Positions 33,289-42,099 of a stretch of 64,000 bases of DNA are shown one piece after another (positions within the stretch are counted from its first letter, which is position 1; each line of letters opens with the position of its first letter). Source of the DNA: UBA1479 sp040216635. GTDB lineage: Bacteria; Pseudomonadota; Alphaproteobacteria; Rhodospirillales; Casp-alpha2. The position numbers and the translations under genes were made by a program. The notes beneath the pieces were generated by a model. That model did not search any database. It worked only from the letters and a program-made list of their open reading frames with translations, and was not told where the DNA came from. The stretch covers positions 62,001-126,000 of the forward strand of contig JAVJOU010000021.1 in assembly GCA_040216635.1 (NCBI GenBank). Reading direction: 5' to 3'.

Positions 33289-35061
33289 ATGACCAATCAG
33301 GCCTTACATAACGCAACACAGAAGACAGCGGACCGCCCGTTCCGCGTCATGTTCGTGCATGCGCCGGACCCGGTCTATTCCGACACCCAAACCTACGGCG
33401 CGATCTTCATGCCGGTCTGGGCCTATACCCTGGCGGCGCACGTGCCGGACGATCTGGGCGTGACCTTGCTGCTGCACGATACGCGGGTTCAGGGCTGGTC
33501 CGACATCGAACCGGCCGACCTATATCTGTTTTCCGGCATCAACCAGGACGCCGCCTTCATGAACAAGGTCCGCGCCCGCCTGAAAGAGCGCGTTCCGTCC
33601 GCCCGCTCCATGGTCGGCGGTCCCGTCGCCTGGTCGTTCGATCAGGCCGACACGTTGGAACAATTGCAGGACTTCGATCATATCTTCGTCGGTGACGCGG
33701 AAGATTCCATCGCCGACCTGATCGCAGCCGTCCGCGATGGTCAGCCCATGGAGCATGTCCTGAAGGCACCCGGACGGTTCGAGATATCCCGCGCCCAGCC
33801 CATGCACCGGGGTCTGATGGATACGACCATATCGCGCTATTACGGTGCCGTGATCGAGGTTTCCCGCGGCTGTCCGTTCCTGTGCGAATTCTGCGACATC
33901 CGCATCATGGACGACAACAACCGCCCCCATAACAAACGGGCGGAGCTGATCGTCGAGGAACTGGACCATCTATGTGAAATGGGCGTCTCTCAGATCCTGT
34001 TCGCCTGCGACAACTTCATCGGCGAGCCGCGCTGGGCCGAAGACGTGATTGATAAAATTCTCGCCTGGAAGGAACGCACCGGCCATACGCCGTCGCTGTA
34101 CACCTGGCTGACCATCAACCTGCATAACCACCCGGAACTGATGGCCAAAATGCGCCGCGCCGGGTTCGACATGCTGTTCATCGGCATCGAAAGTTTCTCC
34201 AAGAATTCGCTGCTGGAAACCGCCAAGGTCCAGAACTCGGCCACGGAACTGACCGAGGTCGTGCGCGAAATCCAGTCCCGCGGTTTCATCGTGGTCGGCG
34301 GGCTGATCTTCGGCTTCGACAGTGACGACGAGGACTGCTTCGACATCACGCTCAAGGGCCTGACCGATGCGGCACTCCTATCGGGCGATCCGTCGCTGCT
34401 GACGGCGCTGCCGGGCACGCCGCTCTACCGGCGCATGAAACTTTCCAAGCGCCTGCGCGACGTACGCTTCGGCCTCGGCGGATTCAAATACCAGACCAAC
34501 ATCAAGTACCTTCTGCCGCGCCGGACCATGATCGACGGTTACAAACACTTCGTCGATGTGTTCACGGACGGCCAGTATCAGTACAACCGCCTGAAAGCCT
34601 TCTTCGATCTGCAGACCGAAGGCAACCACGTTCCCATTGAAGGTCAGGGGTTCGGCAATACGGGCCTGTTCCTGAAAATGGTGTTCAAGAACTGGCGCGC
34701 CCTGCTGCAGCTTTCCCAGCGCATGGCGCGCTTCGCCATGAAGCCGCAGCGCCTTTACTACGCATTCAAGGGCCTCGCCATGGCCTTCAGCCACCGCAAA
34801 CAGATGCCCAACTGGTTCGGCTATTTCCAATTTTGGCTGTTCGCCTGGACCAACGCGGCGCTCAAGTACCTAAATCTCAGCGATGCCGATTTCGACATCG
34901 ATAGTGTGCCGGCCGATTTCGACATCAAGGGCATTCTGCCGGTCGACTACGGCTCGACCGCGGCCGAGCCCATTCCTGCCGGCAAGATCAAGGCCCAGCT
35001 TCGCGCCACCACGGCGCAGCTTGAAAGCGTGATCGAACGGAAAACGGCGGCGACGGGTTGA
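33289..35061 (+). CDS. B12-binding-domain radical SAM protein
   Basis: 590 residues if translation starts at 33289; an in-frame ATG at 33265 is possible and neither has a strong SD. The N-terminal 160 residues form a cobalamin-binding Rossmann domain (FRVMFVHAPDPVYSDTQTYG, FSGINQDAAFMNKVRARLKE). The radical SAM core has CPFLCEFCDI with the CxxxCxxC iron-sulfur ligands near 198-205, then FACDNFIGEPRWAEDVIDKI and FIGIESFSKNSLLETAK. A long C-terminal region resembles the DUF4070 tail seen in HpnP-like methylases and related lipid-modifying enzymes. Methylation or rearrangement of a lipid or glycan is inferred, not shown. The upstream glycosyltransferase supports an envelope role. Confidence 0.85.
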   Translation: MTNQALHNATQKTADRPFRVMFVHAPDPVYSDTQTYGAIFMPVWAYTLAAHVPDDLGVTLLLHDTRVQGWSDIEPADLYLFSGINQDAAFMNKVRARLKERVPSARSMVGGPVAWSFDQADTLEQLQDFDHIFVGDAEDSIADLIAAVRDGQPMEHVLKAPGRFEISRAQPMHRGLMDTTISRYYGAVIEVSRGCPFLCEFCDIRIMDDNNRPHNKRAELIVEELDHLCEMGVSQILFACDNFIGEPRWAEDVIDKILAWKERTGHTPSLYTWLTINLHNHPELMAKMRRAGFDMLFIGIESFSKNSLLETAKVQNSATELTEVVREIQSRGFIVVGGLIFGFDSDDEDCFDITLKGLTDAALLSGDPSLLTALPGTPLYRRMKLSKRLRDVRFGLGGFKYQTNIKYLLPRRTMIDGYKHFVDVFTDGQYQYNRLKAFFDLQTEGNHVPIEGQGFGNTGLFLKMVFKNWRALLQLSQRMARFAMKPQRLYYAFKGLAMAFSHRKQMPNWFGYFQFWLFAWTNAALKYLNLSDADFDIDSVPADFDIKGILPVDYGSTAAEPIPAGKIKAQLRATTAQLESVIERKTAATG

Positions 35062-35167
35062 TCGTCTGACCGCATCGATCTTTAGCGTCCTTTTCGTTTG
35101 TTTGGCTACCTCTCCTGATTGATGATATTTAGTCGATACTGAATTTTCGGATTGGGGTTCTTGCGGC

Positions 35168-35536
35168 ATGGCGAAATTGTTGATCGTGGACGACGACGAA
35201 CTTTCGGCACGCTTCTTCGGTGAGGTCCTGACCTCCATGGGCCATCAAGTCGCCGCCATCGGCAGTGCCACCCATGCCTTTGATGCCATTGCCCATGATA
35301 CCCCCGACCTGATCCTGATGGATTTGGAAATGCCGGACATGAACGGCGTCGAGGCCACGCGCCAGCTTAAGAGCAATCCGGTCACCCAGGACATTCCCGT
35401 GGTGATCCTGACCGCCCATCCGGAAGCCCAGGCCTTTGAAGAGGTTTCCATGGCCGGTGCCGACGGGTACCTGAACAAACAAAGCGACCGTCCGGCGATC
35501 GAAGCTGCGATCAACACCGCGCTTTCCGGCTCTTAA
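35168..35536 (+). CDS. Single-domain response regulator (CheY-like receiver)
   Basis: 122 residues, one receiver domain. The acidic pocket is DDDE at 8-11, the phospho-acceptor is D52 in LILMDLEMPDMNG, the conserved Thr is in VVILTAHPEA, and the Lys lies in GYLNKQSDRPA. It has no output domain and no adjacent kinase, so it probably relays phosphate to or from a distant hybrid kinase, or binds a partner protein. Its relation to the MarR gene downstream is only positional. Confidence 0.92.
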   Translation: MAKLLIVDDDELSARFFGEVLTSMGHQVAAIGSATHAFDAIAHDTPDLILMDLEMPDMNGVEATRQLKSNPVTQDIPVVILTAHPEAQAFEEVSMAGADGYLNKQSDRPAIEAAINTALSGS

Positions 35537-35591
35537 TTCCTCCCGCTTTCTCCCGAATTTCACGGCGTCACAAGCCCGCTTAGGGCCTGCT

Positions 35592-35627
35592 TCCGGAATA
35601 TATCTTGACATCAAGATATATTCCGGA
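35592..35627. promoter_or_regulatory. Perfect 36 bp palindrome, operator of the marR-cox operon
   Basis: Arms TCCGGAATATATCTTGA (35592-35608) and TCAAGATATATTCCGGA (35611-35627) are perfect inverted repeats around CA. The inner half TATCTTGA/TCAAGATA is a typical MarR-family operator. It lies 12 bp before the ATG of the MarR gene, over the expected promoter, so autoregulation and control of the downstream operon is likely. Confidence 0.8.
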
Positions 35628-35639
35628 GACCCTCCCCCC

Positions 35640-36176
35640 ATGAAACATCCGGGTGATCACGTCGACCGTATTCTGTCCGATTGGAACCGGGAACGCCCGG
35701 ACCTGAACCTTGGCCCCATGGCCGTGGTCGGCCGGGTGCGGCGGCTCAACACCTTTTTCCTGCGCGGCATGGAAGAGACCTGGGCCGAGTTCGATCTGAA
35801 CATGGCAAGCTTCGACGTGCTGTCCACGCTGCTGCGCGCGGGCCCGCCCTACAGCCTGTCACCGGGCGATTTGATCGCCTCGACCATGGTGACGTCGGGA
35901 ACCATGACCCACCGCATCGACCAGTTGGAGCGCGCGGGCATGGTCCGGCGGGAAAAGAACCGGGACGACGGGCGCGGCGTCGTCATTCACCTGACGGACC
36001 GTGGGCGCGGACTGATCGAACAGGCCTTGGTCGCCCATATGGCAACACAGGCGCAGCTAGTTTCCAGTCTGTCGCCGTCGGAGCGCGACACCTTGGCTGA
36101 ATTGCTGAGAAAGATGCTGAACGCATTCGAAGCCCCATCATCTTCCAAATCATCCGACAGGAGCCACGGCGCATGA
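35640..36176 (+). CDS. MarR-family transcriptional regulator
   Basis: 178 residues, with the winged helix from about 45 to 125: SPGDLIASTMVTSGTMTHRI then DQLERAGMVRREKNRDDGRG, the recognition helix and wing. It acts as a dimer that usually releases DNA on binding an aromatic or phenolic ligand. It is the first gene of an eight-cistron run; its stop overlaps the coxG start (ATGA at 36173-36176). The 36 bp palindrome immediately upstream is its likely binding site. The ligand is presumably a substrate of the molybdenum hydroxylase operon. Confidence 0.92.
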   Translation: MKHPGDHVDRILSDWNRERPDLNLGPMAVVGRVRRLNTFFLRGMEETWAEFDLNMASFDVLSTLLRAGPPYSLSPGDLIASTMVTSGTMTHRIDQLERAGMVRREKNRDDGRGVVIHLTDRGRGLIEQALVAHMATQAQLVSSLSPSERDTLAELLRKMLNAFEAPSSSKSSDRSHGA

Positions 36177-36715
36177 TCATCGAAAACACGCTGAACCTGG
36201 ACCTTCCGCCCGAAGATGCCTGGCGCACGCTGCTGAACATTCCCTTCGTCGCCCCCTGCCTGCCCGGCACCAAACTGACCAAGGCCGTCGATGAACGGAC
36301 GTTCGAAGGCATGGTGCAATTGAAACTGGGCCCGGTCAGCCTGTCCTTTCGGGGCGAGGCCGTGATCGAACACATCGATCCGGACGCCATGAAGGTCCGT
36401 GTCGCCGCCAAGGGGCGCGAAGACCGGGGCCGCGGTTCGGCCCATGCAACCGTAACCTTCCAGCTTCACGAACAAGACGGCGGCACCCGGGTCGAAGTCG
36501 TGACCGACCTGAACCTGGCCGGCAGCATCATTCAATATGCCCGGGGCGCCGGCGTGGTCACCAAGACGGCGCAGCAGCTGGTCGACCAGTTCGCCGACCG
36601 CCTGACCAAACGGATCGAAAGCGGGGAAGAGCCCGACGAGGAAGCGATCAAGGTCGGATCGCTCCTATGGCAGGGGCTGACGGCAAGCTTTCGCAAGGAC
36701 ACACAGGACGCATGA
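36173..36715 (+). CDS. coxG: CoxG-type SRPBCC protein of a molybdenum hydroxylase operon
   Basis: 180 residues. The SRPBCC/Bet v1-like fold is recognised from AWRTLLNIPFVAPCLPGTKL (about 18-37), FEGMVQLKLGPVSLSFRGEA and the C-terminal AGSIIQYARGAGVVTKTAQQ motif that is characteristic of CoxG. In CO dehydrogenase, CoxG anchors the enzyme to the membrane and couples it to quinones. It overlaps marR and coxM by four bases each, so it is translated as part of the operon. AGGAG lies nine bases before its ATG. Confidence 0.87.
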   Translation: MIIENTLNLDLPPEDAWRTLLNIPFVAPCLPGTKLTKAVDERTFEGMVQLKLGPVSLSFRGEAVIEHIDPDAMKVRVAAKGREDRGRGSAHATVTFQLHEQDGGTRVEVVTDLNLAGSIIQYARGAGVVTKTAQQLVDQFADRLTKRIESGEEPDEEAIKVGSLLWQGLTASFRKDTQDA

Positions 36716-37590
36716 AACCGGCCCCCTTCACCTATCACCGGGCGGAAACCCTGACCCAGGCCGCCGATATGGCCGCAAGCCTTGAAAACGCGCGCCTGCT
36801 GTCCGGCGGACAGTCCCTGATGCCGATGATGAACCTGCGCTATGTGGCGGTCGACCATCTGATCGATCTGAACCCGGTTGCTGAACTTGCGGGCGTTTCC
36901 GTCGACGGGCCGCGGATCACCATCGGCGGCATGACCCGCCAGCGCGCCGTGCTGGAACATGACGGCCTGGCCGAACGCTGCCCGATCATCCAGGAAGCCC
37001 TTTCCTTCGTCGGCCATGTGCAGACCCGCAACCGGGGCACCGTCGGCGGATCGCTGGCCCATCTGGACCCGGCGGCGGAATTGCCGGGCATGGCCGCATT
37101 GTTGGATGCGGAGATCACGATCACCAGCAAGGACGGCACCCGCACCGTCGCCATGGCGGATTACCCCCTGGGCTACATGACCCCCGATATCAACGAAGGC
37201 GAAATCCTATCCGCCGTCGCTTTCGACCCCTGGCCCCAAGGTCACGGCTGGGATTTCCGCGAATTCGCGCAACGCCACGGTGATTTCGCCATGGCGGGTG
37301 TCGGCAGTTTGATCCTTCTGAACGGGGCCGGAAAAATCGCCCGCGCCGCCGTGGTGCTGATCGGCGTGGATGACGGACCGGTCCGCCTGACCGAAGCCGA
37401 GGACATGCTGTGCGGCGAGACGCCATCGGAAGATCTGTTCCGCGCGGCGGGGGCCCTGGCCGCCGGCCGGCCGATGGCAAGCGACGCCCTGGTCACGGAA
37501 GCCTACCGCCAGCATCTGGCGGGCGTTCTGGTTCGCCGGTCCCTTGCCAATGCCTATTCCCGCGCCGCAAAGGAGATGTCCCATGCCTGA
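36712..37590 (+). CDS. coxM: FAD-binding (medium) subunit of a xanthine dehydrogenase-family hydroxylase
   Basis: 292 residues from the ATG at 36712 that overlaps the coxG stop. It carries FAD and passes electrons from the iron-sulfur subunit to the acceptor. The FAD motifs are ARLLSGGQSLMPMMNLRYV (about 29-47) and the RNRGTVGGSLAHLDPAAELP loop (about 104-123). The C-terminal CO-dehydrogenase flavoprotein domain ends near 285. It overlaps coxS by eight bases. Confidence 0.92.
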   Translation: MKPAPFTYHRAETLTQAADMAASLENARLLSGGQSLMPMMNLRYVAVDHLIDLNPVAELAGVSVDGPRITIGGMTRQRAVLEHDGLAERCPIIQEALSFVGHVQTRNRGTVGGSLAHLDPAAELPGMAALLDAEITITSKDGTRTVAMADYPLGYMTPDINEGEILSAVAFDPWPQGHGWDFREFAQRHGDFAMAGVGSLILLNGAGKIARAAVVLIGVDDGPVRLTEAEDMLCGETPSEDLFRAAGALAAGRPMASDALVTEAYRQHLAGVLVRRSLANAYSRAAKEMSHA

Positions 37591-38083
37591 CGGCCTGTCC
37601 AAGCGCACCGTTTCGGTAACGGTCAACGGCCAAGACATGACCGCCGAGGTCGAAGACCGATATTCCCTGGCCGATTTCCTGCGTCATGCCCTGGGTCTGA
37701 CGGGCACGCATCTGGGCTGCGAGCACGGGGTCTGCGGTGCCTGCACCGTGCTGGTCGACGGCGAGGCCGTGCGCGGCTGCCTGATGCTGGCGGTTCAGGC
37801 CGAGGGATGTGCCGTCACCACCATCGAAGGCCTGGCGAACGGCGACGGCAGCCTGAGCCCCCTGCAGCAGGCCTTCATGGACAATCACGGCCTGCAATGC
37901 GGGTTCTGCACACCCGGCATCCTGACGACCCTGACGGCCTATCTGCGCGATCATCCGAACGCGGATGAGCCGGCATTGCGCGAAGCCCTATCCGGCAACA
38001 TCTGCCGCTGCACCGGCTACGACACCATCGTTCGCGCGGCCCTGGCCGCCGCCGAAACCCTGCGCGAAGGAGCCAAGGCATGA
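37583..38083 (+). CDS. coxS: [2Fe-2S] (small) subunit of a xanthine dehydrogenase-family hydroxylase
   Basis: 166 residues from the ATG at 37583 (AAGGAG upstream, within coxM). The plant-ferredoxin-like cluster has GCEHGVCGACTVLVDGEAV with a fourth Cys shortly after. The second helical cluster has QCGFCTPGILTTLTAYL and GNICRCTGYDTIVRAALAA. Both sets of four cysteines are complete. It transfers electrons from the molybdenum site of CoxL to FAD in CoxM. It overlaps coxL by four bases. Confidence 0.95.
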   Translation: MPDGLSKRTVSVTVNGQDMTAEVEDRYSLADFLRHALGLTGTHLGCEHGVCGACTVLVDGEAVRGCLMLAVQAEGCAVTTIEGLANGDGSLSPLQQAFMDNHGLQCGFCTPGILTTLTAYLRDHPNADEPALREALSGNICRCTGYDTIVRAALAAAETLREGAKA

Positions 38084-40422
38084 GTTCGACCGCCTTCGTC
38101 GGCCAGCGCGTCAAGCGCCTGGAAGACCCGGACCTGCTGACCGGCCGGGGCCAGTTCCTGGATGATCTGAAACTGCCGGGCCTGCTGGAAGCCGCCTTCG
38201 TGCGCAGCCCTTTCGCCCATGCGACCTTCACGGAAGTCGATGCGGCCGAAGCCCGCGCCATGCCGGGCGTGCATGCGGTGCTGACAGCCAAGGACCTGCC
38301 GCCGGAAATGCAGGGCAAGCGCATCCTGCTGCAGGTCCCGCACCCGGAAATCACCTATTCCGTGACGCAGGAACCCCTGGCGTCCGAAGAAGTCTGCTTT
38401 GTGGGCGAAGCCGTCGCCGTGGTCATCGCCGACAGCCGCCATTTGGCCGAAGACGCGGCGGAGCGGGTGATCGTCGACTGGGAGCCGCTCGCCGCCGCCG
38501 GCCATTGCGAAACCGCACTGAAACCGGGCGCTCCCGTGGTCCATAGCTGCATGACCGACAACATCGCCGGGCGCCTGAACCTGGCCTTCGGCGATGTGGA
38601 CGCGGCGTTCCGCAATGCAGCCCATGTGATCAAGGAACGGTACGAACCCCATCGCGGTACCGGCCATCCCATGGAATGCCGGGGGGTGGCGGCGGTTTAC
38701 GATCTGACAGGCGATGCCTTCCGCATCTGGTCGTCGACCCAGACCCCCCATAATACCCAGCGCGCCCTGGTCGACATGTTCGGCCTGTCGGAAGACAACG
38801 TGCGTGTCATCACACCGGACGTGGGCGGCGGCTTCGGGCCCAAGAACCAGGTCTATCCGGAAGAACTGGTCATCCCCGCCGTGGCCCGCCTGCTGGGCCG
38901 GCCCGTGAAATGGGCCGAGGACCGGCGCGAGCATTTCCTGACCACCACCCAGGAACGGGATCAGGTCTGGGACGTTTCCGCCGCCGTCGATAAGGACGGA
39001 AAATTTCTGGGCGTGAAAGGCACGCTGACCCACGACGCGGGGGCTTACCTTCCCTGGGGCATCATCATGCCCTATATCTCGGCGACCACCCTGCCGGGCC
39101 CTTATAAGCTGCCGGCCTACAAGATGGCCGTGACCGTTGCCTTCACCAATCTGGTGCCGACCACGCCCCTGCGGGGTGCCGGGCGGCCCCAGGCCGTGTT
39201 CGCCATGGAACGGCTGATGGACGCCGTGGCCAAGGAGTTGAACCTGGATCCGGCGGAAGTCCGCCGCCGCAACTTCATCCAGGCATCGGACATGCCCTAT
39301 GACATGGGCCTGACCTATCGCGACGGGGCCCCCGTGATGTACGACACGGGCGATTATCCCGAAGCCCAGGCCCAGGCATTGGCCAAGGCCGGATATGACG
39401 ACTTCCCGGCCCGCCAAAAGGCCGCCTTGGCCGAGGGCCGGCACATCGGTATCGGCATCGGCAATTATGTGGAAGGCACGGGCCTGGGCCCGTTCGAAGG
39501 GGCCACCGTGCGCATCCTGACCAACGGGCGCGTCGCGATCTATACCGGCGCGGCGGCGGCGGGCCAAGCCCACCGCACGACCCTGGCACAGATCTGCGCC
39601 GATGAAATGGGCGTGAACGTGACCGACATCGACGTGGTCGGCGGCGACACGGGCGTGATGCCGCGCGGGGCCGGGACCTATGCGTCCCGCATCACCGTCA
39701 ACGCGGGATCATCCGTCCGCCAGGCATCGGCCGAACTGCGCGGCAAGGCTTTGGCGCTGGCCGCCGCCAAGTTCGACGTGAAACCGGAAGACGTGGAACT
39801 GACTTACGGCGCCGTGCGCATCAAGGGTGAACAGGGTGACAGCATATCCTTCGAGGAACTGGCCAAGATGACCAGCGGCATGCCCGGTTACGCCCTGCCC
39901 AAGGGGGTGAAGCCGGATTTGGAAACATCCGGATACTTCACCCCGCCGCAGGCGACCTATTCCAACGGCAGCCACGTCGCCGAGGTCGAGGTCGATGCGG
40001 AGACCGGCCAGATCACGATCCTGAAATACACCGTGGTCCACGACTGCGGTACGGTCATCAATCCCATGCTGGTCGACGGTCAGGTGCAGGGCGGGGTCGC
40101 CCACGGCATCGGCAACGCGGTTTTGGAACGCATGGTGTTCGACGAAGACGCCAACCCCCTGACCACGACCTTCGCCGATTACCTGATGCCGACGGCGGAA
40201 ATCGTGCCCGACTGCGACATCGTGCATATGGAAAGCCCCACACCGCTGAACCCCCTGGGTGCGAAGGGCGCCGGCGAAGGCGGCACCATTCCCGCACCCG
40301 CCGCCATCGTCGCGGCGGTGGAAAACGCGCTCATGCCCTTCGGCCTGCGCATCACCGATTGTCCCATCACGCCGCAGCGCATCGTCGAACTGATCCGTGA
40401 CGCGGAACAACAGAATTCATAG
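38080..40422 (+). CDS. Molybdenum-binding (large) subunit, form II CoxL-like hydroxylase
   Basis: 780 residues, full length. The loop that is AYRCSFR in true CO dehydrogenases reads TTPLRGAGRPQAVFAMERLM here, the form II pattern. The Q and F contacts of the molybdopterin (DVGGGFGPKNQVYPEELVIP) and the catalytic Glu in GAKGAGEGGTIPAPAAIVAA are present. It probably hydroxylates an aldehyde, N-heterocycle or aromatic acyl compound rather than oxidising CO. No MoCu-site maturation gene (coxD/E/F) is nearby, consistent with this. It is the fifth gene of the MarR-controlled operon. Confidence 0.9.
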   Translation: MSSTAFVGQRVKRLEDPDLLTGRGQFLDDLKLPGLLEAAFVRSPFAHATFTEVDAAEARAMPGVHAVLTAKDLPPEMQGKRILLQVPHPEITYSVTQEPLASEEVCFVGEAVAVVIADSRHLAEDAAERVIVDWEPLAAAGHCETALKPGAPVVHSCMTDNIAGRLNLAFGDVDAAFRNAAHVIKERYEPHRGTGHPMECRGVAAVYDLTGDAFRIWSSTQTPHNTQRALVDMFGLSEDNVRVITPDVGGGFGPKNQVYPEELVIPAVARLLGRPVKWAEDRREHFLTTTQERDQVWDVSAAVDKDGKFLGVKGTLTHDAGAYLPWGIIMPYISATTLPGPYKLPAYKMAVTVAFTNLVPTTPLRGAGRPQAVFAMERLMDAVAKELNLDPAEVRRRNFIQASDMPYDMGLTYRDGAPVMYDTGDYPEAQAQALAKAGYDDFPARQKAALAEGRHIGIGIGNYVEGTGLGPFEGATVRILTNGRVAIYTGAAAAGQAHRTTLAQICADEMGVNVTDIDVVGGDTGVMPRGAGTYASRITVNAGSSVRQASAELRGKALALAAAKFDVKPEDVELTYGAVRIKGEQGDSISFEELAKMTSGMPGYALPKGVKPDLETSGYFTPPQATYSNGSHVAEVEVDAETGQITILKYTVVHDCGTVINPMLVDGQVQGGVAHGIGNAVLERMVFDEDANPLTTTFADYLMPTAEIVPDCDIVHMESPTPLNPLGAKGAGEGGTIPAPAAIVAAVENALMPFGLRITDCPITPQRIVELIRDAEQQNS

Positions 40423-40434
40423 GAGGACACCCGA

Positions 40435-41175
40435 ATGAGCGACACCAGCGACCGTTTCCGCATCGACCGTGACGGCCCCGTCGCCCGCGTGACCCTGTGC
40501 CAGGGGGCAGAGGGCAACACCCTGGCCCCGCCCGACATGAAGGCCATCGGCGGCGCCATCCGCGCGGAAGGTTCGGACAAGGCAGTGAAACTGGTCGTCG
40601 TCACCGGCGAAGGGGATGATTTCTGCCTGGGACGGCGCATCGTTCCGGGCATCACCCCGCCCGCCAACGCGCGGGAATTCCGCGAACGGGTGGCCGACGC
40701 GATCCTGGGCGTCTACGAAAATCTGCGCATGACGCCGGTGCCCGTGCTGGCCGCCGTGCAGGGCCGGGCCAAGGGGTTCGGCTGTGCCTTCGCGGCCCAG
40801 GCCGACGTGACCATCGCCGAGGACGGGGCCCGGTTCTCCATGCCGGAAATGGACGGCAACCTGCCGCCGACCCTGGCGATTTCCGCCGCCCTGCCGAAAA
40901 TGCCCGCCAAGGCCGTACTCGACATGGTTCTGAGCCGGGACGAGATCGACGCCCAGCAAGCCTTCACCCATGGTCTGATTTCCCGCATCGCCCCCGCGGG
41001 CGGGCTGACCAACGCCGTCGATGCCTATATCGCCAAGCTGGCCGACCGGGACCGCGATGCCCTGGTCGCCATCAAGGAATACATGCGCCTGGCCCCGACC
41101 ATGGACCTTGCCGGACAGGCCCGCTACGGCGCCAATCTGATTTCCGTTGAAATGACCTCGCAAGCGAAGGACTGA
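40435..41175 (+). CDS. Enoyl-CoA hydratase/isomerase family protein
   Basis: 246 residues of the crotonase fold. The CoA-binding and oxyanion-hole regions are KLVVVTGEGDDFCLGRRIVP (about 54-73) and PVPVLAAVQGRAKGFGCAFA (about 100-119). The usual second catalytic Glu position lies in RFSMPEMDGNLPPTLAISAA. AGGAGG precedes it, 12 bp after coxL. In the operon it would hydrate or cleave a CoA intermediate made after the hydroxylase. A ring-cleaving or isomerase variant is equally possible. Confidence 0.88.
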   Translation: MSDTSDRFRIDRDGPVARVTLCQGAEGNTLAPPDMKAIGGAIRAEGSDKAVKLVVVTGEGDDFCLGRRIVPGITPPANAREFRERVADAILGVYENLRMTPVPVLAAVQGRAKGFGCAFAAQADVTIAEDGARFSMPEMDGNLPPTLAISAALPKMPAKAVLDMVLSRDEIDAQQAFTHGLISRIAPAGGLTNAVDAYIAKLADRDRDALVAIKEYMRLAPTMDLAGQARYGANLISVEMTSQAKD

Positions 41176-41178
41176 TCC

Positions 41179-41957
41179 ATGCCTGAAATATCCGTGAATG
41201 GTGAGACCCTGCATTACCGACGCGGGGGCAGCGGCCCGACGCTGCTGATGCTGCACAGCCTGGGCACCAACGGCTATCTGTGGGAAGGCCAGATGGCCGC
41301 ATTGCAGGACCGCTTACCTGCATCGCCCTGGATGCGCGCGGTCACGGCGGATCGTCCAACAACGGCGGCATGACCATGCAGACCGTGGCCGACGACGCCC
41401 ATGCGCTGTTGACCGAACTGGGCCTTTTGCCCGCCCATATCATGGGGATATCCATGGGCGGGTTGCAGTGTGCGCGCCTGCATGCCTTGGCCCCCGATGA
41501 CATTCTATCCATCGTCTATGCCGACAGCTTCGCCTATTTGGGCGAGATCGGGCCTGAACGGGTCAAAGGCATGGAAGGCAAGCTGGCGGGCATGACCATG
41601 GCCGAATTCGCCCGGGACTACGCCGATGACACCCTGCTGCCGACTACGGCGAAAACCCATCACGCGGCCCTGGTTGCCGCGATTTCCGGCATGTCCAAGG
41701 AAGACTATCTGGAATCCGTGCGTTCCGTGTTCACCGAGGACGTGCGCGGGCAGCTCAAAGCCATCGACAAGCCCATGCATATCGTTACCGGCGCAAAGGA
41801 CCAACGCACACCGCCGGCCGCTGCCGAAAGCGTCCATGCGCTTGTTCCCGCATCAACGCTGGAGATCATTCCGGACGCTGCGCATCTGTCGAACATCGAC
41901 AATCCGACTGGCTTCATGGCTGCCGTCGGACCGTTCCTGGACCGTGTTCGGAAATAG
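41179..41957 (+). pseudogene. Alpha/beta hydrolase (3-oxoadipate enol-lactonase-like) with a single-base frameshift
   Basis: The first frame begins at the ATG of 41179 (AAGGA upstream, three bases after the previous stop). It gives ISVNGETLHYRRGGSGPTLL then MLHSLGTNGYLWEGQMAALQ up to about residue 46, then runs into a stop at 41373. The homology continues in the next frame from about 41316 with CIALDARGHGGS, the nucleophile elbow MGISMGGLQCARLHALAPDD and the C-terminal GAKDQRTPPAAAESVHALVP, ending at 41957. One base is missing near 41313-41316, between LQDR and TCIALD. The catalytic Ser, Asp and His (DAAHLSN) are all still encoded, so this is a recent loss or a sequencing error. Confidence 0.82.
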
Positions 41958-42039
41958 TTGCGATCACTCATTCGTTTGCGCGCAATCCGACACATTGCAA
42001 TTGCCTTGGCGGGTTTCTATTAATGCCCATGGGGGGAGT

Positions 42040-42099
42040 ATGGATTTACACTGGTTCAATCTATACGCATGCCCATACATTCAGACGACGAGGTCCTGA
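42040..42099 (+). CDS. Possible 19-codon upstream ORF overlapping the kinase start
   Basis: An ATG at 42040 with a very strong GGGGGGAG site five bases before it encodes MDLHWFNLYACPYIQTTRS and stops at 42099. The kinase ATG at 42069 lies inside it in another frame and has no Shine-Dalgarno sequence of its own. This could be a leader peptide for translational coupling, or the true kinase N-terminus with one frameshift. It is listed because its SD is the only good one in the region. Confidence 0.35.
   Translation: MDLHWFNLYACPYIQTTRS

Noticed and set aside
38017..39573. A 518-codon minus-strand open frame inside coxL
   Set aside because: Shadow of the molybdenum subunit; His/Gly-rich with no recognisable fold.
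38080..40422. Annotation as a true carbon monoxide dehydrogenase
   Set aside because: The active-site loop reads RGAGRP rather than the CSFR-type motif and no coxDEF maturation genes are present.
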